A DNA stretch of 64,000 bases from contig JASGJK010000016.1 of assembly GCA_049840795.1 (NCBI GenBank), forward strand, positions 62,001-126,000. Reading direction: 5' to 3'. The notes below the pieces were generated by a model. The model had not been told where the DNA came from. It worked only from the letters and a program-made list of their open reading frames with translations, and made no database searches. Positions 18,325 to 27,368 of the stretch are shown here, piece by piece; the stretch's first letter is position 1, and each line of letters opens with the position of its first letter. Origin of the DNA: UPXZ01 sp049840795 (GTDB lineage: Bacteria > Bacteroidota > Bacteroidia > Bacteroidales > Paludibacteraceae). Both the position numbers and the translations under genes were made by a program.

Positions 18325-19731
18325 ATGAAAGAATTTATAAACGAAGATTTTTTATTGCAAACCGAAACTGCTAAGAAATTGTATCACGAACATGCTAAAA
18401 AACAACCGATTATAGACTATCATTGCCATCTGATTCCTGAATATATTGCTAATGACAGAAAGTTTGATAATTTAGGTCAGATTTGGCTCGAAGGAGACCA
18501 CTACAAATGGCGTGCAATGCGTACAAACGGTGTTGACGAACGTTTTTGTACCGGAAAAGATACCGGCGACTGGGAAAAATTTGAAAAATGGGCTGAAACG
18601 GTTCCTTATACGATGAGAAATCCATTGTATCACTGGACACATTTGGAATTGAAAACCGGTTTTGGCGTAACAAAATTACTGAACTCCGATACAGCCAAAG
18701 AAATATACGATGAATGCACGGCAAAATTACGCACGCCACAGTTTTCCGCTCGCGGCTTGATGAAACACTACAATGTGAGAGTAGTATGTACAACCGATGA
18801 CCCTATCGATGATTTACAATACCACATTGCATTGAAAAACGAAGGTTTTGAAGTGAAAGTGCTGCCCACGTGGAGACCGGATAAGGCAATGGCTGTGGAA
18901 GTTCCGGCTAACTTTCGTGCTTACGTCGAAAAATTATCGGAAGTTTCGGGTGTTTCCATTGGTAAATTCAGTGATTTAATCGCGGCATTGCGCAATCGTC
19001 ACGACTTTTTTGCGAGCGTGGGATGTAAGCTCTCCGATCACGGAATCGAAGAGTTTTATGCCGAATCGTACACACAAAGCGAAATTGATACAATTTTTAA
19101 TAAAGTTTACGGTGGAAAAGAACTGATATTGGAAGAAATCCTGAAATTCAAATCGGCAATGCTCTATGAAGGCGCTGTGATGGACTGGGAAAAAGGATGG
19201 ACGCAGCAATTTCACTACGGCGCCATCCGTAATAATAATACACGTTTATTCAAACAATTGGGTCCTGATACTGGTTTCGATTCTATTGGAGATTTTACGG
19301 TAGCAAAAGCAATGAGCCGTTTTCTTGATACATTGGATACCGATAATAAATTGGCAAAAACCATTTTATACAATCTCAATCCGCGTGATAACGATTTGAT
19401 TGCCACAATGATTGGTAACTTTCAGGATGGTTCTGTAGCCGGTAAAATCCAGTTTGGCTCAGGTTGGTGGTTTTTAGACCAAAAAACAGGAATGGAAGCC
19501 CAACTCAATTCATTATCAAATTTGGGGCTTTTGAGCCGGTTTGTAGGTATGCTCACCGATTCGCGCAGTTTCTTGTCGTATCCGCGCCACGAATATTTCC
19601 GCCGTATTTTGTGTAATTTGCTGGGAAATGATGTTGAAAACGGTATTCTTCCCGCTTCCGAAATTGAATTTATCGGAAAAATAGTGGAAGATGTTTCATA
19701 TAATAACGCCAAAAACTTTTTTGAATTTTAA
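18325..19731 (+). CDS. uxaC: Glucuronate (uronate) isomerase
   Basis: 468 residues, the usual UxaC length. Metal-binding and family motifs: IIDYHCHLIPEYIANDR near residue 33, VVCTTDDPIDDLQYH, KLSDHGIEEFY, AMQ-like QFHYGAIRNNNTRLFKQLGP, and SFLSYPRHEYFRRILC near the C-terminus. It converts D-glucuronate to D-fructuronate and D-galacturonate to D-tagaturonate in the cytoplasm. It is 45 bases downstream of the DUF4861 gene and 12 bases upstream of uxaB, consistent with one operon. The frame is intact. Confidence 0.97.
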   Translation: MKEFINEDFLLQTETAKKLYHEHAKKQPIIDYHCHLIPEYIANDRKFDNLGQIWLEGDHYKWRAMRTNGVDERFCTGKDTGDWEKFEKWAETVPYTMRNPLYHWTHLELKTGFGVTKLLNSDTAKEIYDECTAKLRTPQFSARGLMKHYNVRVVCTTDDPIDDLQYHIALKNEGFEVKVLPTWRPDKAMAVEVPANFRAYVEKLSEVSGVSIGKFSDLIAALRNRHDFFASVGCKLSDHGIEEFYAESYTQSEIDTIFNKVYGGKELILEEILKFKSAMLYEGAVMDWEKGWTQQFHYGAIRNNNTRLFKQLGPDTGFDSIGDFTVAKAMSRFLDTLDTDNKLAKTILYNLNPRDNDLIATMIGNFQDGSVAGKIQFGSGWWFLDQKTGMEAQLNSLSNLGLLSRFVGMLTDSRSFLSYPRHEYFRRILCNLLGNDVENGILPASEIEFIGKIVEDVSYNNAKNFFEF

Positions 19732-19743
19732 TATAACAAAAAC

Positions 19744-21184
19744 ATGAAAGAACTAAATAAAAACACAGTAGAAAAAAAGGAACTTCCGGTAAAAATATTG
19801 CAATTTGGCGAAGGAAATTTCCTTCGCGCATTTGTGGATTGGATGATTGATAAAGCGAACGAAACGGGAATTATGAATCACGGAATTGTAGCAGTACAAC
19901 CCATTCCGCAAGGGGCGGAAATAAAAGAAATTTTCAGGAAGCGAGGACTGCATGTACCACGTTTATCTCGAAGGAATTAAAGATAAACAGCCCGTGAAAG
20001 AAACGCATTTGGTAAAAAGTATCAACGATGTGATTAATCCGTACTCGGAATACGAAGTGTATGAAAAAATATTTTTGGATGAAAATCTTGAAATGATTAT
20101 TTCAAACACAACCGAAGCCGGAATTCGTTACGAAGAAGGAGACGATATTTTTGTGAAACCTCCCAAATCATTTCCGGCAAAAATGACCGCTTTGTTGTAT
20201 GAAAGATTCAAAAAAATCAACGGAGACGTATCAAAAGGGTTGCAAATAGTGTGCTGCGAATTGATTGAAGACAACGGAAGCACTCTCAAAAAATACGTTT
20301 TGATGCACGCTGAATACAATAAATTGGGAGTCGATTTTGAAAAATGGGTGAATTCGGCTTGTAATTTTTACGACACGCTGGTGGATAGAATTGTACCCGG
20401 TTTTCCGAGGGAAAATATCAACGAAATCAAAGAAGAACTTGGTTTCAACGATAATTTAGTGGTGAAAGGGGAGTATTTTCACGTTTGGGCTATCGGAGGA
20501 AACTCGGTAATAAAAGAAAAACTTCCGCTCGATAAAGCCGGGCTGAATGTGCTTTTTATGGACGATATCCGTGATTTCCGTGCTAAAAAAGTGCGCATTT
20601 TGAATGGCTCACATACGGCAATGGTTCCGGTAGCGCTTCAATTAGGCTGTGCCACAGTGATGGACGCCTTCAACACGCCAATTGTAGAAAAATATATTAA
20701 TTCAATGGTGCAAAACGAGGTGCTTCCTATGATTGACGAGGATCCGGAAGAATTGAAACAATTTGCCGCCAAAATTCTGGAGCGTTTTTATAATCCGTAT
20801 CTAAAACATTATTTGAAAGATATTTCGCTCAATTCATTGTCGAAATGGGAAACACGCGATTTTCCCACAGTGAAAGATAACTACACAAAATCGGGCAAAA
20901 ATGCCGTTTTAACTACTTTTTCTTTTGCCTCATTGATGGTGCTTTACAGTGGAAAATCAGAAGTGGAATTTACTCCAAACGATACTCCTGAATTTGTGGA
21001 ATTCATTCAAAAAACATTCGACAAAAACGATATTTACGCTTGGATAGAAGGAATTGTGAAAAATAAAGAGATATGGAAAGAAGATTTTTCAACACTGCTC
21101 GAATTTATTGCCGAAGTGTCAAAACATGCTGCTTTAATCGTAGAAAAAGGGATGCAAAAGGCACTTTCAGAAGTAATTGGATAA
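19744..21184 (+). CDS. uxaB: Tagaturonate reductase / altronate oxidoreductase (frameshifted)
   Basis: Residues 1-70 (VKILQFGEGNFLRAFVDWMI, a Rossmann-like start; VAVQPIPQGA) run in one frame to about 19950. One extra base then shifts to the frame reading MYHVYLEGIKDKQPVKETHL, VKSINDVINPYSEY, through IRDFRAKKVRILNGSHTAMV to the stop at 21184. The joined product of about 479 residues matches UxaB of the mannitol dehydrogenase superfamily. The catalytic lysine region KKVRILNGSHT is present. It reduces D-tagaturonate to D-altronate with NADH. The break sits in a G/A-rich stretch and looks like an indel error. Alternatively the gene is inactive and the pathway is blocked. Confidence 0.9.
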
Positions 21185-21195
21185 TATAAAAAACT

Positions 21196-21615
21196 ATGAT
21201 TAATAACGATTGTTTATATTGTAATCTGAACGATACGCAGAAGGAATTGATGATCAAAGTCTGTGATCTGAGTGTTTCTACGCTATTTTTGTTCAAAGAA
21301 CAAACGTATAAAGGCAGATGTGTTGTGGCTTACAAAGACCATGCCCGCGAATTGTATGAACTTGAACCGGAAGAATTATTACGTTTTATGCAGGACGTAA
21401 ACAGGGTTGCAAAAGCCATAAAAGAGACTTTTCAGCCGGCAAAAATTAATTACGGGGTTTATTCCGATAAACTTCCGCACCTGCATTTTCATCTTGCTCC
21501 AAAATATATTGATGGAGAGGGTTACGGCGCTACTTTTGCCATGAATCCCCGAAAAACGTATTTAACTGAAAATGAATATGATGAGATGATTAAATTGATA
21601 AAATCCAACTTATGA
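21196..21615 (+). CDS. HIT family hydrolase
   Basis: 139 residues. It opens DCLYCNLND, a zinc-ligand-like Cys pair seen in some HIT proteins, and ends with the histidine triad in LPHLHFHLAPKY (H-x-H-x-H) followed by GYGATFAMNPRKTYL. HIT proteins hydrolyse or transfer nucleoside monophosphates on dinucleotides and nucleotidyl-sugars. It lies 11 bases after uxaB, and its stop overlaps the uxaA start by four bases, so it is embedded in the uronate operon. No role in uronate breakdown is known to me; a nucleotide-sugar or galactose-1-phosphate-type reaction is possible but unproven. Confidence 0.88.
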   Translation: MINNDCLYCNLNDTQKELMIKVCDLSVSTLFLFKEQTYKGRCVVAYKDHARELYELEPEELLRFMQDVNRVAKAIKETFQPAKINYGVYSDKLPHLHFHLAPKYIDGEGYGATFAMNPRKTYLTENEYDEMIKLIKSNL

Positions 21616-23099
21616 ACAAATACATAAAAATACATCCTTCCGATAACGTTTGCGTAGCGTTGAACGATTTGAAAACAGGAGAAAAGTTGACAATTGACGA
21701 AAAAGAAGTAGTGATGTTGAATGACATTCCTACGGGACATAAATTCTCAATTTACCACATTTCTGAAAACCAGAATATCATCAAATACGGCTACGCCATC
21801 GGCCACGCTACGGAAGACATTCTTCAGGGAAGCCACGTGCATACACACAATGTAAAAACCAATTTACACGATAATTTACAGTACGAGTATCATCCGGTAA
21901 AAGAAAAACTGAACATTCCTCTTTCGGACAAAAAGGTGAATGTATACAAGCGTTTCAATGGAGATGTGGGCATTAGAAACGAACTGTGGATTGTGCCCAC
22001 CGTGGGTTGTGTAAACGGACAGGCGCAAATGATTATCGATCGGGTGAAAAAAGAATTGGACGTGAGTCATTTAGACGATGTGAGAGTTTATACGCACAAT
22101 TACGGTTGTTCGCAATTGGGCGATGATCACGTGAATACAAAAAAAGCGTTAGCCGCGCTTGCTTTGCATCCAAATGCCGGAGGGGTGCTGGTTATGAGTT
22201 TAGGATGTGAAAATAATCAGCAAGCCGATTTTAAAATTGCTATGGGAAAATGGGACGAAAACCGTGTTCGGTTTCTGATTTCTCAAAATGTCCCCGACGA
22301 AATTGAAGCCGGTTTTGAACTGATGAAAGAATTGGTTGAATATACCAAAAAAGATAAACGGGAAGAAATGCCACTCTCAAGTCTCAAAGTGGGGCTGAAA
22401 TGTGGTGGAAGCGACGGATTTTCAGGCATCACAGCCAATCCGCTTGTGGGACGATTTTCCGATTGGCTGATAGCGCAAGGCGGAATAAGCATCCTCACCG
22501 AAGTGCCCGAGATGTTTGGCGCCGAAACCATTCTGATGAATCGTGCGAAAAACGAAAAAGTATTTAACGATAGTGTATTGTTAATCAATAATTTCAAAAA
22601 CTATTTCCGCAAATACGATCAGGAAATTTATGAAAATCCTTCGCCCGGAAATAAAAACGGCGGCATCACTACCTTGGAAGATAAATCGTTGGGTTGCACG
22701 CAAAAAGGGGGAAATTCACAGGTGGTTGATGTGCTTGATTATACACAGCCGGCGGTAGAAAAAGGGTTGAATTTGCTCAATTCTCCAGGAAACGATTTGG
22801 TTGCCGCATCGGCATTGGCGCTTTCGGGCTGTCAGTTAGTGCTGTTCACCACCGGACGCGGAACGCCTTTTGGGAGTTTTGTGCCTACAATGAAAATTTC
22901 CACCAACACAAAATTGTATGAATTCAAAAAAAACTGGATCGATTTCAATGCCGGTTCGTTGCTCGAAGGTGATTCGATGGACGAATTACTTGTGAAATTC
23001 ATCGATTTTATAGTTGAAACTTGCAACGGGAAACACCTCAAACACGAAATCAGCGGTTTCAAAGAAATAGCCATTTTCAAAACAGGAGTAACCTTATAG
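21612..23099 (+). CDS. uxaA: Altronate dehydratase
   Basis: 495 residues, full length. The N-terminal SAF-like domain (residues 1-90) includes HKFSIYHISENQNIIKYGY and GSHVHTHNVKTNL; the large UxaA catalytic domain has GDVGIRNELWIVPTVGCVNG, GCSQLGDDH, LGCENNQ, GLKCGGSDGFSGITANPLVG and the C-terminal FTTGRGTPFGSFVPTMKIST. The iron-dependent enzyme dehydrates D-altronate to 2-keto-3-deoxy-D-gluconate, completing the galacturonate branch after UxaC and UxaB. No KDG kinase or aldolase is in the window. The four-base overlap with the HIT gene implies coupling. Confidence 0.97.
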   Translation: MNKYIKIHPSDNVCVALNDLKTGEKLTIDEKEVVMLNDIPTGHKFSIYHISENQNIIKYGYAIGHATEDILQGSHVHTHNVKTNLHDNLQYEYHPVKEKLNIPLSDKKVNVYKRFNGDVGIRNELWIVPTVGCVNGQAQMIIDRVKKELDVSHLDDVRVYTHNYGCSQLGDDHVNTKKALAALALHPNAGGVLVMSLGCENNQQADFKIAMGKWDENRVRFLISQNVPDEIEAGFELMKELVEYTKKDKREEMPLSSLKVGLKCGGSDGFSGITANPLVGRFSDWLIAQGGISILTEVPEMFGAETILMNRAKNEKVFNDSVLLINNFKNYFRKYDQEIYENPSPGNKNGGITTLEDKSLGCTQKGGNSQVVDVLDYTQPAVEKGLNLLNSPGNDLVAASALALSGCQLVLFTTGRGTPFGSFVPTMKISTNTKLYEFKKNWIDFNAGSLLEGDSMDELLVKFIDFIVETCNGKHLKHEISGFKEIAIFKTGVTL

Positions 23100-23102
23100 G
23101 TT

Positions 23103-23602
23103 TTAATGGAGATGGTGTAACAGTTTCTCAAATTCCGTTTCAAAATTTGGAGTAAAAATATTTTTCCGATATTTTCTTTAATTTCGTCTATCGACCAAAA
23201 TCGACCCTCCGATATTTCCAATTTATCGGGGTTGATTTCGTTGTCGTAAGTGGTGAAAAAACTGTTGACTAATTCTTTCTCAACGTTACTTTGAAAAACG
23301 TATCGGAATGCAAATATGGGATTAAACCCTTCGATACCAAGTTCTTCACGTGCTTCGCGTCTGAGTGCATTTTCTACCGTTTCGCCAAAATCGATGTGTC
23401 CACCAACTGAGGTATCCCATTTACCGGGCTGAACATCTTTATTGTCTGATCGTTTTTGGAGATAAAGTGCTCCATTGGATGTAAATACGTGCAGATGTAC
23501 CACCGGATGTAGAATAAAGCTCCCTGAGTGGCATATTTTTCGTGTCGTGGAACCAATAGTATCTCCGTCTTCATTCACAATAGGAAAAATCTCTTCAACC
23601 AT
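23103..23602 (-). CDS. Nudix hydrolase (frameshifted near its end)
   Basis: From ATG 23602 the protein reads MVEEIFPIVNEDGDTIGSTT with the Nudix box GGHIDFGETVENALRREARE and ELGIEG (G-x5-E-x7-REUxEE-like). In the original frame it runs on implausibly antisense to uxaA as far as 22832. One lost base near 23160 explains this: the neighbouring frame gives NIFTPNFETEFEKLLHHLH and a stop at 23103, a natural end at about 166 residues. The N-terminal region resembles IPP-isomerase-like Nudix proteins of Bacteroidota that hydrolyse nucleoside diphosphate derivatives. It follows the PLP enzyme gene by 11 bases and is probably co-transcribed with it. Confidence 0.87.
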
Positions 23603-23613
23603 TTTTCAATAAT

Positions 23614-24768
23614 TTACATTAAAGCGTTTTGAATATCGGCAATCAGATCATCGGTATTTTCAAGTCCAACGGAAATTCTAACAGTGGAAAGAGTAATACC
23701 TTTTTCGGCTAATTGCGTTTCTGAATTGGTAGCGTGGCTCATTTTTGCAGGAATTTCCATACGCGAATCTACTGTTCCAAACGATACCTTTTTACCGAAT
23801 AATCGCGTGTTTTTCAATATCTTCTCAGCATTTTCAGGTGTGTCTAATCGGATGGTGAGTACCGATGGAATAATTTTCATCTGTCTCTTGGCTAATTCAT
23901 ATTGCGGAAACTCCCTCATTGCCGGATAATTTACCTGAACTACGTTCTTGTGTGAAGCAAGCCGGTTTGCAATTTTTAAGGCGCTTACCTCTTGTGCTTT
24001 CATTCTTACAACCAATGTGGTTATACCCAATGAGGTAAGAAAAACATCCATAGGGCTTTGTGCAAGTCCGAGTGCATTGGCAAGATAATGTACTTTTTTA
24101 TGCCATATTTCTGTTTTGGAAACAATAGCGCCGGCAGTTACACTTCCGTGTCCGGAAATAAACTTGGTCGTGGAGAAAACTGAAAAATCAGCTCCGAGGT
24201 CAATTGGTTTTTGCGATGCAAAAGTTGCCATGCTGTTGTCAACAGCAAATAGGGCGTTATGTTTTTTACATAAATTCCCAACGGATTCCAAATCGATGAT
24301 TTTTAGTCCCGGATTGGTGGGAGATTCACACAGTACTAATTTTACGTTGTTATTTTGGAGGCTCTCTTCCACTTCTTTCTTGCAAGTAAAATCGGCAAAA
24401 ATGGTCGTAATATTATTTTTTTCGGATAGGATATTGAGTAAGCGATTTGTTCCACCGTAGCAGTCGGTTTCTACCAAAACGGTGTCACCCGTTTTCAAAA
24501 CGGTGTCAAAAAGTAACGATACGGAAGCTATTCCGGTGTTGGTGCATACGCATCCGTATCCGTTCTCGGCTTTTGCAAAAATAGTTTCGATCGCATTACG
24601 TGTGGGATTGTCCGTACGCGAATAATCATACATAAAATCATCGTTTTCCTGTTTTTTCAGATCGAATGTAGCCGTGTTGAAAATAGGAATATGGGTTGCG
24701 CCATGAAAGTTTTTAGTATCGGTATAAAGAGACAAATTAGCAAGTAGTGTTTCAATATTAATATCCAT
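23614..24768 (-). CDS. Cys/Met-metabolism PLP-dependent enzyme (cystathionine gamma-synthase-like)
   Basis: 384 residues with fold-type I PLP motifs of the trans-sulfuration family: YDYSRTDNPTRNAIE near residue 48, TNTGIASVSLLF, VLVETDCYGGTNRL, FAVDNSMATF and the PLP lysine in FSTTKFISGHGSVTAGAI (about residue 200). Members are cystathionine gamma-synthase, cystathionine lyase, O-acetylhomoserine sulfhydrylase and methionine gamma-lyase. Sequence alone does not separate them here. The C-terminal STVRISVGLENTDDLIADI is the usual family end. The Nudix gene follows closely on the same strand. Confidence 0.9.
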   Translation of the reverse strand: MDINIETLLANLSLYTDTKNFHGATHIPIFNTATFDLKKQENDDFMYDYSRTDNPTRNAIETIFAKAENGYGCVCTNTGIASVSLLFDTVLKTGDTVLVETDCYGGTNRLLNILSEKNNITTIFADFTCKKEVEESLQNNNVKLVLCESPTNPGLKIIDLESVGNLCKKHNALFAVDNSMATFASQKPIDLGADFSVFSTTKFISGHGSVTAGAIVSKTEIWHKKVHYLANALGLAQSPMDVFLTSLGITTLVVRMKAQEVSALKIANRLASHKNVVQVNYPAMREFPQYELAKRQMKIIPSVLTIRLDTPENAEKILKNTRLFGKKVSFGTVDSRMEIPAKMSHATNSETQLAEKGITLSTVRISVGLENTDDLIADIQNALM

Positions 24769-24774
24769 TAGAAT

Positions 24775-25216
24775 CTATTTTTGTTCAAAGGTAAATGGAA
24801 TTTTTATTTTATCATCGGAAATTTCCACTTTTAATACATTTTCAATTTTCTGATAGCTGATTGTTTTAGGAAATTAATTGTCTCTATTTTCACAAGTAAA
24901 TACGTTTCTTTGATGGTTAATCATCTTGAAATCGGTCGAAACTGTGTTGCTTGACGTTTTTACTTGATAATACCAAACACCATTTATGGGAGATAAAATG
25001 GTGTTTTCTTGCCACACGGTGTCGTTTTCTACTAACGTATAACTGTGTTCGATGTAGGTTGAATCGTTTATTTTATCCCAGTTTTCAAAAGTTTGCTTGC
25101 CGACTTCTTCGTTAGTTCTCGTCCAATGTCCGATAATAAAGTCAAAATTAGTATTTTTTTTTATTGACAGCATTGCAAGATGCCATAAGCAACAGTAGGG
25201 TAGTATATAAAAACAA
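24775..25216 (-). pseudogene. DUF6265-like lipoprotein (frameshift and in-frame stop)
   Basis: The central frame (25173-24874) reads NFDFIIGHWTRTNEEVGKQT and NDSTYIEHSYTLVENDTVW, as in DUF6265 proteins, and ends FTCENRDN with TAA. Beyond the TAA the same frame continues FPKTISYQKIENVLKVEI to TAG at 24775, which matches the usual family C-terminus, so the TAA looks like a nonsense change. Upstream, a lipoprotein signal (LLLLMASCNA) sits in another frame, joined through a run of nine A's. No ATG starts that signal; TTG 25216 is a possible start. The function of the family is unknown. The two lesions suggest error or decay. Confidence 0.6.
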
Positions 25217-25332
25217 TATTTTCTTTATAAGTCTTTTCTTTTGTTGTTAAGTGGCTGATTATCGTTTTTTAACAATTTCATGAGGTGTTGTTTCAAAAAT
25301 ATCGCAGGTTCCGTACGGCTTTAGTAAATTTC

Positions 25333-25365
25333 AAACGAGAGCAAATAATATTTTTACTCTCGTTT
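25333..25365 (-). terminator. Terminator after nitroreductase gene
   Basis: Perfect 9-base arms aaacgagag (25333-25341) and ctctcgttt (25357-25365), 48 bases beyond the stop at 25413. Confidence 0.65.
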
Positions 25366-25412
25366 AACAGTCTTTTTATCCGTAATCTTTTTTGTTCGAC
25401 TGATAAAATAGA

Positions 25413-26039
25413 TTAAATTATTTCTACTAACTCAGTTAATGGTTTTCTAACTTTCGGATAGTTCATCAGGTGATCGTTTGCAGCGTCACGGTAACCGAGT
25501 GTAAGCAATATCGTAGTGGTTTCTTGTTCCTCATCTAAATTTAACAACGCATCCAATGCTTCGGGATTGAATCCCTCGATGGGAGTTGCGTCTATTTGCA
25601 AATCAGCTGCGGCTATCGTTGCATAAGCCATTGCAATATATGTCTGATTTTTAGCCCACTGAGGTATGTTGAGGCCTTTCCTTTGCTGTAAATCGACAAT
25701 TTTCTTTCTATAACCATCCACCATCTCATCAGTGTATTGTCTGGTCTCTTTCAGCCGTTTTAAAAAAGATTCTATGTAGGTAGGATATAAACTTTTCATT
25801 GATTTGAATATCAACAGATGAGAACATTGCTGAACCACAATTTGTGGACATGCTTTTTCATAAATATCCTGAATCAGCTTTTTATTTTCGACAACGATAA
25901 CTTTGTACGGTTCAAGTCCGAAAGCTGTTGGAGTTAAATGAATAGCTTCTAAAATTTCATCAATTTGGTTTTGTGGTACTTTTTTATCTACCATTCGTTT
26001 TGTGGCATAGCGCCATTGGAGTGCTTCTGTTAAATTCAT
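25413..26039 (-). CDS. Nitroreductase family NAD(P)H-dependent oxidoreductase
   Basis: 208 residues, the size of NfsB/NfnB-type FMN enzymes. The start MNLTEALQWRYATKRMVDKK contains the FMN-phosphate arginine/lysine pattern (RYATKR). PTAFGLEPYKVIVVEN (residues 37-52), IAMAYATIAAADLQIDATPI and EGFNPEALD are conserved family segments, the latter typical of the NfsB branch. It reduces quinones, nitro compounds or other electrophiles with NAD(P)H via FMN. It is monocistronic with a terminator, and the frame is intact. Confidence 0.93.
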   Translation of the reverse strand: MNLTEALQWRYATKRMVDKKVPQNQIDEILEAIHLTPTAFGLEPYKVIVVENKKLIQDIYEKACPQIVVQQCSHLLIFKSMKSLYPTYIESFLKRLKETRQYTDEMVDGYRKKIVDLQQRKGLNIPQWAKNQTYIAMAYATIAAADLQIDATPIEGFNPEALDALLNLDEEQETTTILLTLGYRDAANDHLMNYPKVRKPLTELVEII

Positions 26040-26266
26040 ATCTTTTTTGTTAATTTCTAATGTTTTCGAGTGGATATACTGTTTTCTATTTCTATAAATA
26101 CAAAAATAAACGTCTGAACATCCGCAAATGTTTTTTTGAAGTGATTCTTATTTTTATCTTTTTCTGAAATTATATATACAGAATATTTTATGTGATTGAA
26201 AGATGATGCGTTAAGTTTGTGATAATTATATTTTTGTATTTGTTTTTATACTTCAAATATACGAAA

Positions 26267-26301
26267 AATCCTGAGAAATACACGATGCGTTTCTCAGGAT
26301 T
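26267..26301 (-). terminator. Terminator after the coiled-coil protein gene
   Basis: Perfect 12-base arms aatcctgagaaa (26267-26278) and tttctcaggatt (26290-26301). On the minus transcript the stem is followed by a T run. Confidence 0.8.
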
Positions 26302-26329
26302 AATATTTTTATTGTTGCAATAGGAAAGA

Positions 26330-27109
26330 TTATTTCTTTTCTTTTAATGCGGCTTTGGCTTTTTGAAGTTCCAATTTAGCTTGTTTCTTTTCAATATCCA
26401 GTTGTCCTGATTTTAAATCAATTTCTTGTTGGTATCGTTGCAAATCGCGTTGACGATTACGTATTTCCATTTCTCTTTCGTTTAGTTTTTTTTCTTCCTC
26501 AGCCATTTGAGGTTGTTTGGTTTTTAATGTCTCTCTCTTATTGCTCCAGTTTTTTTCCGCATTATCAATATCCGCCTCTTTTTGATCCAATCTTTTTTCT
26601 TTTGCGGTAACTTCATCTCTTGTTAGTGTTTTCGTTAGTTTTTTAAGTTCTTTTCTGTCTTTTTTCAACATACTACGTTCCTTATCGCGTAAACTTTTTT
26701 CTTTTTTCAATAATTTTTCATCTTCTTTAAAAAAGTTTTGTTTGGCTTTGAAGTTATTTCTTTCGCGGCTCAACATCTTTGAAGCGTCATTTGCTTGATC
26801 TTGAAATAATTTCAATTCTTTTTTATTGCCTTTCAATGTGTTTTCCATTGCTTGAATATCCTTCATATACGATTCCAAATCACTTTTATGCTGTTTTATC
26901 GAATCGATATTAATTGATTTGAAAACAGGATTGTTCCAATGATAAAAACCGGCATCAATTGGAGTGACTCTTGTGTTCGTAGCTGTTGCGAGTGAGTCGA
27001 TCTCTCTGTTGGTTTTGGTTGTGTCTGATACTGTTTGCGCATTTGCCATAAGTCCCATGCCAAGCAATAAGGATAATGTTACGATAATTTTTGATGATTT
27101 CATATTCAA
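26330..27109 (-). CDS. Exported coiled-coil protein of unknown function
   Basis: 259 residues. A signal peptide (IIVTLSLLLGMGLMANAQ, cleavage after AQ) is followed by a short variable region and then, from about residue 75, a nearly uninterrupted Lys/Glu-rich heptad pattern to the C-terminus (for example LKKEKSLRDKERSMLKKDRK). It should be a long periplasmic or outer-membrane-associated coiled coil. I do not recognise a named family. The high charge and low complexity make homology hard to judge. It stands alone with a strong terminator. Confidence 0.75.
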   Translation of the reverse strand: MNMKSSKIIVTLSLLLGMGLMANAQTVSDTTKTNREIDSLATATNTRVTPIDAGFYHWNNPVFKSINIDSIKQHKSDLESYMKDIQAMENTLKGNKKELKLFQDQANDASKMLSRERNNFKAKQNFFKEDEKLLKKEKSLRDKERSMLKKDRKELKKLTKTLTRDEVTAKEKRLDQKEADIDNAEKNWSNKRETLKTKQPQMAEEEKKLNEREMEIRNRQRDLQRYQQEIDLKSGQLDIEKKQAKLELQKAKAALKEKK

Positions 27110-27345
27110 TGTTTTTTAAATGTATTAAAATTAGAATTTGTCTATTTATAGCAAATATTAAGCCAAAATTATTTTTCTATATATTTTGACAGTTTAGTAT
27201 TTGTAAATAAGCGTTATAATGTTTGTAATCAAAGTTATTTTGCAAAAAAATAAAAGACAAGCCTTTTCAAACGTCAACAAATTAAATATCTATTTGTTCC
27301 TAATACAAAGATAAACAAAAATTATTTTAATATTGTTTATTTATT

Positions 27346-27353
27346 TAACTTTG
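27346..27353 (+). promoter_or_regulatory. Promoter -7 box for the Nramp transporter
   Basis: TAACTTTG fits TAnnTTTG and lies 15 bases before ATG 27369, so the TTG-type start at 27333 would be upstream of transcription. Confidence 0.5.
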
Positions 27354-27368
27354 TATCAAATAAAAAAT

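Noticed and set aside
22832..23102. Antisense continuation of the Nudix frame across uxaA
   Set aside because: It is a read-through caused by a one-base loss near 23160; the adjoining frame gives a normal Nudix end at 23103.
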